From UBA6522 sp963664945 (GTDB lineage: Bacteria; Pseudomonadota; Gammaproteobacteria; Steroidobacterales; Rariloculaceae), in assembly GCA_963664945.1 (NCBI GenBank), contig OY761822.1, positions 4,960,001 to 5,024,000 of the forward strand: DNA of 64,000 bases. Reading direction: 5' to 3'. The notes beneath the pieces are model-generated. The model searched no databases, had not been told where the DNA came from, and worked only from the letters and a program-made list of their open reading frames with translations. Within the stretch, counting starts at the first letter, position 1; every line of letters starts with the position of its first letter. A program made the translations under genes and the position numbers. This document shows, piece after piece, positions 58,792-64,000 of this stretch.

Positions 58792-59352
58792 CTACAGCAC
58801 CTTCCAGAATCGAATCACTACGCCATTCGGGTAGCGTTCTCCAGCCGACACGAAGACGTGCTTCATCAACCAGTCGAGGCCCGGCGCCTCGGTTTCGAAT
58901 TTCGGTATGGCGCGGAAGTAGATCAGGGATTGATCCACCTCTTCACCGGCGTTCAGCCGTTGCATGACTTCCGGGGAGGCGTGGCGTATGCCGATATTCG
59001 AGACATATATCAGGTGCCCGTCGTCGGTTCTGATCGTGTATCGCGCGTCAATGTCCGTGAATCCGTCGGATTGTCTGATGAGTTGCCAATCCGCACCGCC
59101 GGGGAGGACTTCTCCCTGTATTTCCGGTCCTTCCACGGTACCGCCCAGGATGTCGATGATGCGCCGCGTCTGCCCGCTGGGCAAATCGGCGACCACCACA
59201 GGGTCGGCGACCTGCACCTGCACTTCGAAGGCGAATTCGAGCCCCGGTGGCTCGGGCATGTCCTGCGCCGCTAACGTGCCTGCCGCGCAGATGGTCGCAA
59301 TACCGAAACACACGCTCCACGAGCTCGGTCGCCTGGCCTTGTTGTTGAACAT
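58792..59352 (-). CDS. Exported DUF3237 family protein
   Basis: The protein has 186 residues from ATG 59352. A signal peptide (SVCFGIATICAAGTLAAQ) precedes the DUF3237 beta-barrel: LPSGQTRRIIDILGGTVEGP, GEVLPGGADWQLIR, DARYTIRTDDGHLIYVSNIG and VIRFWKVL at the end. The function is unknown; cytoplasmic members often sit in aromatic or sterol pathways. A periplasmic version is less common. It ends the operon that begins with the thiolase. Confidence 0.82.
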   Translation of the reverse strand: MFNNKARRPSSWSVCFGIATICAAGTLAAQDMPEPPGLEFAFEVQVQVADPVVVADLPSGQTRRIIDILGGTVEGPEIQGEVLPGGADWQLIRQSDGFTDIDARYTIRTDDGHLIYVSNIGIRHASPEVMQRLNAGEEVDQSLIYFRAIPKFETEAPGLDWLMKHVFVSAGERYPNGVVIRFWKVL

Positions 59353-59420
59353 CAGTCAATCTCCATGCCGTATTGCCGATCTCCGCGGGGTCCGGACGGC
59401 ATTGAAACAATCCATCATTC

Positions 59421-60296
59421 TCACGGCGATGGTACCGGGGAAACGGGATCGAAACCGCATAGCGCGGCCGGATTATCCACCAGAATCTTTCGCTGCAAGC
59501 CAGCGTCGTCCACGCTGTCAAGCAGCACGTCGAGCAGGCCGCTCACATCCGGTTCCCTGCCCTGCATGCGGATGAAGGGCCAGTCGGACCCCCACAGCAA
59601 GCGCTCCGGATTCGCGTGCAGCAGCGCAGCGGTAAACGGCCGCAGATCCTCATAGCCCGGAACCCTGACAGAACAACGGCAAACTGACAACTTCACCCAG
59701 ACGCGGCCTTCTCGAACCAGTCCCAGCATGGTTCGGAAATGCCTGCCGTTAACGCCCTCGCCGACCTCAAGCATTCCCATGTGCTCGAACACTACGGGCA
59801 AATCGGGGTGCAACAACATGTCGAGGCGATCCATGAGCGTCGCCATCCGGCCCCAGACGTGGACACTCCAGTTCAGGTCACGCAAGCGCGTTGCGAGCCC
59901 CGCGATCTCATCGAAGCCAACCGCTCCCGGACGGGGAACGCCCGACGGCAAGGGCGCCTCGACAAACCTCAGGCCGATCACGCCGGCGGCCTGAAGACGT
60001 TCCAACTCGGTGTCGGAAACATCCGCCCGGGCTGCAGCCACACCGCGCAGTCGACCGGCGCCAAGCTCCAATGCGTCCAGCATGATGCCGGTGTTGCACC
60101 CCTGTTGCGTGGGCTGAACCAGGACGCCGCGGTCGAGGCCAGCCAGGTCGAGCATTCGCAAATGGGTTTCCGCCGGGGCGAGAGGCACCGGATAGCCCGG
60201 CGGATTCTCGAGAGGATAGGAACCGAACGGCCCGAACACATGGGTATGGGCATCGCAGGCACCTTGCGGCATAGAGGCAGTCTGCGCACGCGGCAT
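59421..60296 (-). CDS. Amidohydrolase of the 2-pyrone-4,6-dicarboxylate hydrolase (LigI-like) family
   Basis: The protein has 291 residues from ATG 60296 (GAGG five bases upstream); GTG 60338 inside the previous gene is an alternative. TIM-barrel motifs: ACDAHTHVFGP (D-x-H-x-H), VLVQPTQQGCNTGIML, PVVFEHMGML and LLWGSDWPFIR with the catalytic Asp. LigI opens the lactone ring of PDC in aromatic degradation; related enzymes hydrolyse other lactones or muconolactones. It follows a carboxymuconolactone-decarboxylase-like gene, consistent with ring-cleavage-product metabolism. Confidence 0.83.
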   Translation of the reverse strand: MPRAQTASMPQGACDAHTHVFGPFGSYPLENPPGYPVPLAPAETHLRMLDLAGLDRGVLVQPTQQGCNTGIMLDALELGAGRLRGVAAARADVSDTELERLQAAGVIGLRFVEAPLPSGVPRPGAVGFDEIAGLATRLRDLNWSVHVWGRMATLMDRLDMLLHPDLPVVFEHMGMLEVGEGVNGRHFRTMLGLVREGRVWVKLSVCRCSVRVPGYEDLRPFTAALLHANPERLLWGSDWPFIRMQGREPDVSGLLDVLLDSVDDAGLQRKILVDNPAALCGFDPVSPVPSP

Positions 60297-60330
60297 CACC
60301 GCCTCGATGAAGCCCGCCTCGGCACCTGGT

Positions 60331-60987
60331 CTATTCACGTGCCGACTCACCCGCCAGCGTACTCGGTAGCCGCGTCGGCTCGGGCGGGCCGTCACTTTCC
60401 GGCAGTTCCAGGCGCGGGCCGTCTTCGTCCGCCGGCAGCGGCACGTCATGGGCGTTCAGCGTCATGGCCACCATGGAGTAGTACCCGATAATGGCCGTCA
60501 GTTCGACAGCGGCGACGACATCGACCGCGTCAATCAGCTTTGCGTAGACGTCGTCACTGACGTGACCGAACCCAAGCAACTCCCGGGTAAATTCGTACAC
60601 GGCAACCTGCGAGGCGCCATCCAGTTGCGGCGGTTGCGCCGTCCGTATGGACTCGATGATGTCGGCGGAAAGACCGGCCTCCACCGCGATGCGGGAGTGA
60701 ATCGCCCATTCGAGCTGGCAGTTCCAGTAACGGCCCGTCATGGCGATCGCCAGTTCCGACAGTTCCCTGGGCAGGCGGGTATCGAACCGCAGGTATTCGC
60801 CGAGCGCCTGCCAGCGGTCGGCCAGTTCCGGCGAGTGCAGGGCGACGCGCAGCGGCCCGACGATTCGGTCGCGCTTGCCCGAGACGATCCTGTCGTAGAC
60901 CTCGCGCTGCCTTGCGGACATCGTCCCCTCGTCGGCCATCGCGATGCGGCCGCCGGCAACCGCCTTGCCGCCGGGTTCAGATGACAT
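60331..60987 (-). CDS. Carboxymuconolactone decarboxylase family protein
   Basis: The protein has 218 residues from ATG 60987, overlapping the CoA-transferase end by 11 bp. The helical CMD fold shows LRFDTRLPRELSELAIAMTG, YWNCQLEWAIHSRIAVEAGL and VVAAVELTAIIGYYSMVAM. It lacks the paired redox Cys of AhpD (only one Cys, in NCQLEW), so it is closer to PcaC-type or uncharacterised members. A hydrolytic or decarboxylating step on a ring-cleavage lactone is plausible. Confidence 0.82.
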   Translation of the reverse strand: MSSEPGGKAVAGGRIAMADEGTMSARQREVYDRIVSGKRDRIVGPLRVALHSPELADRWQALGEYLRFDTRLPRELSELAIAMTGRYWNCQLEWAIHSRIAVEAGLSADIIESIRTAQPPQLDGASQVAVYEFTRELLGFGHVSDDVYAKLIDAVDVVAAVELTAIIGYYSMVAMTLNAHDVPLPADEDGPRLELPESDGPPEPTRLPSTLAGESARE

Positions 60988-62212
60988 GACGCTCTCTCAA
61001 ATCCTTGATTTCGCTGCCTTCCATGCCCAGTTCGCGCAGCACTTCCTCGGTGTGTTCGCTCAGTACCGGTGGCGCCCGGTCGAAACGCAGCGGCGCATTA
61101 CTGAAACGCATCGGACTGACCACCTGGGGCACGGTTCCGGCGAGCGGATGCTCGATCCGGCGCACCATCTCGCGATGCACCACCTGCGGCTCCTGCATCA
61201 CATCGGGAATGCTGTTGATCGCACCGCACGGGACACCTGCCGATTCGAATTTGTCCACCCAGGCCGCCATGTCATCCTCGGCCAGCGTGTCGACGATGAC
61301 TTCGTTCAACTCGGCCAGATGAGTAACGCGACCGGCGTTCAGCCTGAAGCGATCGTCCCCGGCCAGTTCGCGCCGGCCCAGTTGTTCGGCGAACTTCACG
61401 AACTGGCCGTCGTTGCCGACGGCAACGGCAATGTAGCCGTCACGGCACGGATACACATCCTGCGGTTGAATGTTCGGATGGCTGTTGCCGCTGCGTTTCG
61501 GCGTCTTGCCGGACAGCATGTAGTTCATGGCCTGGTTGGCGAGAAAACCGAGTTGCACGTCCAGCATGGCGAGATCGATGTAGTCACCCTCGCCGGACTC
61601 TTCCCGGCGCGCCAGGGCGGCAAGCACCGCAATCGCCGTATACATACCCGTCATCAGGTCGACGATCGGCACGCCCACCTTTTGCGGGCCCCCGCCGGGC
61701 TTGTGGTCCGCTTCGCCGGTGACGCTCATGAGGCCGCCCATGGCCTGCACCATGAAATCGTAGGCCGCCTGGCTCGCCCGCGGGCCGTCCTGCCCGAACC
61801 CGGTCACCGACGCGTAGATCAGCGCCGGGTTTTCCTTGCTGAGCGTTACGTAGTCCAGGCCGAATCGCTTGAGCGTTCCCACCTTGAAGTTCTCCAGCAG
61901 GATATCGCTCGTCTGCACCAGGCGGCGAACGACGGCCTGACCTTCCGGTGTGGCAATGTTCAACGTGACCGAGCGCTTTCCCCGGTTGACGCAAAGGTAG
62001 TAGCCGGAGTCGCGCGTCGGCTCACCGGTCTTGTCCAGGAGAAACGGCGGGCCCCAGCTCCGGGTATCGTCACCCACGCCCGGGCGTTCGATCTTGATGA
62101 CGTCGGCGCCCAGGTCGGCCAGGATCTGGCTGGCCCAAGGTCCGGCCATGATTCGGCTGAGGTCCAGGACCCGAACATGGGCGAGCGGACCCGACCGTTT
62201 TTTGTCACTCAT
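60977..62212 (-). CDS. CaiB/BaiF-type (class III) CoA-transferase
   Basis: The protein has 411 residues from ATG 62212, overlapping the GST end by eight bases. Motifs: VRVLDLSRIMAGPWASQILA, LGADVIKIERPG, YYLCVNRGKRSVTLNI, ASVTGFGQDGPRASQAAYDF and the catalytic Asp in PIVDLMTGMYTAIAVL. It transfers CoA from an acyl-CoA to a carboxylic acid (formyl-, succinyl-, carnitinyl- or bile-acid type). With the thiolase next to it, it should activate the pathway substrate for side-chain degradation. Confidence 0.92.
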   Translation of the reverse strand: MSDKKRSGPLAHVRVLDLSRIMAGPWASQILADLGADVIKIERPGVGDDTRSWGPPFLLDKTGEPTRDSGYYLCVNRGKRSVTLNIATPEGQAVVRRLVQTSDILLENFKVGTLKRFGLDYVTLSKENPALIYASVTGFGQDGPRASQAAYDFMVQAMGGLMSVTGEADHKPGGGPQKVGVPIVDLMTGMYTAIAVLAALARREESGEGDYIDLAMLDVQLGFLANQAMNYMLSGKTPKRSGNSHPNIQPQDVYPCRDGYIAVAVGNDGQFVKFAEQLGRRELAGDDRFRLNAGRVTHLAELNEVIVDTLAEDDMAAWVDKFESAGVPCGAINSIPDVMQEPQVVHREMVRRIEHPLAGTVPQVVSPMRFSNAPLRFDRAPPVLSEHTEEVLRELGMEGSEIKDLRERHVI

Positions 62213-62822
62213 CGTCAATGATCTCCGTCGCCTTCGTGGAGTCGCGCTGCAGAAATGTCTCGTGCCATAGCACGAGCGCGGGACGGCCGGCTCGCCAGTC
62301 CAGATCCGTGAACCGGAAGTCGAGGTAGTCCAGCGTGATGCCCACCGTGATCTGGCCGATGCCGTAGTCCTCCTGTTCGACGGTCTCGCTGCGTTGTTCC
62401 AGCCAGTCCAGACAGGCACGGGTCTTGGCGGCGCAGGTCGAGCACAACGCCTCCCACCGCTGATCTTGCGGCTTCAGGAACTCGCCGCGCCAGGCAATCA
62501 GCGTATCCAGCAACCCGTCGGCGACACCGTGCAGTTCCAGCTCCCGCCACCTCGCAGGCGCTTTTGCCGGGATCAACTTGCGCCCACCGTGCAGCGAATC
62601 GAGGTATTCGCAGATGGCATACGATCCCGAAAGGACCACACCGTCATCGAGAACCATCACGGGAATCCGGCCGACCGGAGAGTCCTTGATGATGCCGGAA
62701 TTGGGTTTCGTCCGAATCGCGACCGAGCGCACTGTCTCGAACCGATCCTGAAGGCCCGTTTCGCATGCGGCGATCATCACCTTGCGGACGAAGGGAGATC
62801 GGGGCGACCAATGCAGTTTCAT
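62205..62822 (-). CDS. Glutathione S-transferase family protein
   Basis: The protein has 205 residues from ATG 62822, 6 bp after the thiolase stop. The thioredoxin-like N-domain has LHWSPRSPFVRKVMIAACE with Ser at the active position, then GRIPVMVLDDGVVLSGSYAI with the cis-Pro and glutathione-contact Ser. A helical C-domain follows. Bacterial GSTs in catabolic operons can act as isomerases (maleylpyruvate), dehalogenases or ether-cleaving enzymes; which applies is not visible. Confidence 0.88.
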   Translation of the reverse strand: MKLHWSPRSPFVRKVMIAACETGLQDRFETVRSVAIRTKPNSGIIKDSPVGRIPVMVLDDGVVLSGSYAICEYLDSLHGGRKLIPAKAPARWRELELHGVADGLLDTLIAWRGEFLKPQDQRWEALCSTCAAKTRACLDWLEQRSETVEQEDYGIGQITVGITLDYLDFRFTDLDWRAGRPALVLWHETFLQRDSTKATEIIDDE

Positions 62823-62828
62823 GCCCTG

Positions 62829-63977
62829 CTACGCCTTGAGTATCGTAACCGCGCAATTGCCGCCGGCGCCCAGCACGTGCGCCAGTCCGCTCCTGGCGCC
62901 CTCGACCTGCCGCGCGCCCGATTTCCCGCGCAATTGCGACACGATTTCCACCACCTGCCCGAGGTGGGACGCGCCCACGGGTTCACCCTTGCTGATCAGC
63001 CCGCCGCTCATGTTGACGGGACAGCGGCCGCCGATTTCGGTGTGCCCGCCCTCGACCAGCGGCCCTCCCCCACCGACTTCGCAAAGCCCGAGTTGTTCGC
63101 AGATTTCGATCTCGCAGAACGCGTCAGTGTCCTGGACCTCGAAGCAATCGATGTCTCCGGGACCGAACCCCGCCTGCTCATAGGCCTTCAGCGCCGTGAC
63201 CTCGGTCGGCCCGGGGTTGGCGATCGTCGCGCTCATGCTATCCGCCGGACAGCGAAAATCGGCCGAATAGCGAGCAATCGTGTGCGCGCATGCCGCGATC
63301 GTCACAGGCTCGCCGCCGAGCTCGCGGGCCCGACCGGCCGTGGTCAGCACGACCGCCGCCGCGCCGTCGTTGGGCGCGCAGATTTCCAGCAACCGGATCG
63401 GATCGCAAACCAGCTTTGATCCCAGGATCTGCTCCATCGTGAACGCCTTGCGATACATGGCGTTGGGATTCTCCACGCTGTTGCGGTGGTTCTTCCAGGC
63501 CACTGTCGCAATCTGTTCCTCGGTCGTCCCGAATTCGTGCATGTGCCGCCGGGCGCGCATGGACCAGTAGGCGGGATTCATCGACATGCCCATCCTGACC
63601 TGCCAGTCGGCGTAAATCATCGAAGGGTCCATGAAGCCTCGCGGCATCTTTTCCACGCCGAGCACGAGCACCGTGTCGACCTCTCCGGAGCGAATCGCAA
63701 GCACGGCCTGCCGCAACGCGGCGCCGCCGCTGGCGCAGGCGGCCTCGATATCGACAATCGAGATATCCGTGCCGCCCAGGCGGCTCAGGATGCGCGCACC
63801 CGATGTCGCCGGGAGGTACATGCGCGAAAGGTAGGCGGCCTGAATGTCGGGCCATGTCAGGCCCGCTTCCAGGAGCGCCTGTCGCGCAGCGGCAGCGCCC
63901 AGATCCTCAGGGGACCTGTCGAACCGCCCGAACGGATGAATGCCGGTACCGAGAATTACAATTTCAGAACTCGACAC
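62829..63977 (-). CDS. Thiolase family protein (SCP-x/lipid-transfer type acyl-CoA thiolase)
   Basis: The protein has 382 residues from ATG 63977. The nucleophilic Cys is in IEAACASGGAALRQAVL. VSDP-like CDPIRLLEICAPNDGAAAVVL, CFEVQDTDAFCEIEICEQLG, VNMSGGLISKGEPVGASHL and the second-site HVLGAGGNCAVTIL match the SCP-x-like thiolase branch found in sterol and alkyl side-chain degradation. It is the first gene of the operon; only 23 bp upstream are in the window, so its promoter is not seen. Confidence 0.9.
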   Translation of the reverse strand: MSSSEIVILGTGIHPFGRFDRSPEDLGAAAARQALLEAGLTWPDIQAAYLSRMYLPATSGARILSRLGGTDISIVDIEAACASGGAALRQAVLAIRSGEVDTVLVLGVEKMPRGFMDPSMIYADWQVRMGMSMNPAYWSMRARRHMHEFGTTEEQIATVAWKNHRNSVENPNAMYRKAFTMEQILGSKLVCDPIRLLEICAPNDGAAAVVLTTAGRARELGGEPVTIAACAHTIARYSADFRCPADSMSATIANPGPTEVTALKAYEQAGFGPGDIDCFEVQDTDAFCEIEICEQLGLCEVGGGGPLVEGGHTEIGGRCPVNMSGGLISKGEPVGASHLGQVVEIVSQLRGKSGARQVEGARSGLAHVLGAGGNCAVTILKA

Positions 63978-64000
63978 GACTCGACCTCAGGAAGAAAATG

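Overview
This is a GC-rich, gene-dense stretch of a proteobacterial chromosome. It is probably from a gammaproteobacterium with a catabolic, TonB-receptor-rich lifestyle of marine or host-associated type. The evidence is TonB-dependent receptors, Tat- and Sec-exported hydrolases, beta-carbonic anhydrase, DUF6152 proteins, CaiB/thiolase modules and an OmpR-type two-component pair. The exact taxon cannot be fixed from the sequence. No rRNA, tRNA or CRISPR array was found.

Layout. 1-2210: a MalT-like LuxR activator running off the left edge. 2383-4469: a complete ISAs1-type insertion sequence whose transposase carries an N-terminal DUF4338 domain. It sits in the last codons of a small membrane-protein gene. 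4462-14130: a minus-strand unit of TonB receptor, HyuA, HyuB, HyuB, MFS (frameshifted) and the IS-truncated membrane protein. 14389-17347: ornithine cyclodeaminase-like enzyme, a decayed antitoxin/PIN locus, and an Lrp regulator divergent from a heme-oxygenase-fold enzyme. 17601-24612: DUF5916 barrel protein, carbonic anhydrase, an alpha/beta hydrolase with a Gly/Ala-rich insert, a two-component system and a VOC protein. 24799-27045: a three-gene exported DUF6152 operon. 27238-29365: a second DUF4338-ISAs1 element. 29464-30359: MntA/HepT. 30610-33704: a Fur-box-preceded TonB receptor with a frameshift.

34174-43845: Tat-exported HD-domain protein, lipoprotein sulfatase, VapBC, a molybdenum hydroxylase large subunit paired with PhoD, and HipBA with three operators. 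44152-51746: exported metallo-beta-lactamase-fold protein, a LysR/MFS/tartrate-dehydrogenase-like cluster, a heptad-repeat coiled-coil protein, and a PepSY protein plus a B3-like metallo-hydrolase. 51946-58705: a hydroxycinnamate (ferulate/coumarate) set of hydratase-lyase, CoA ligase, esterase-like hydrolase, aldehyde dehydrogenase and aromatic-acid MFS. 58792-63977: a tightly overlapping minus-strand operon of thiolase, GST, CaiB/BaiF CoA-transferase, carboxymuconolactone-decarboxylase-like protein, PDC-hydrolase-like amidohydrolase and exported DUF3237.

The most distinctive signals are these. Two different DUF4338-ISAs1 elements both have exact 10-bp target duplications. Five toxin-antitoxin loci or remnants all start the toxin at a non-ATG codon overlapping the antitoxin stop by four bases. 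Two vapB promoters carry a palindrome inside the -35/-10 spacer, one of them apparently leaderless. Gly/Met- or Gly/Ala-rich inserts recur in unrelated, mostly exported enzymes. A 25-bp motif is shared by two distant intergenic regions. No complete, clearly novel multi-gene defence system was recognised.
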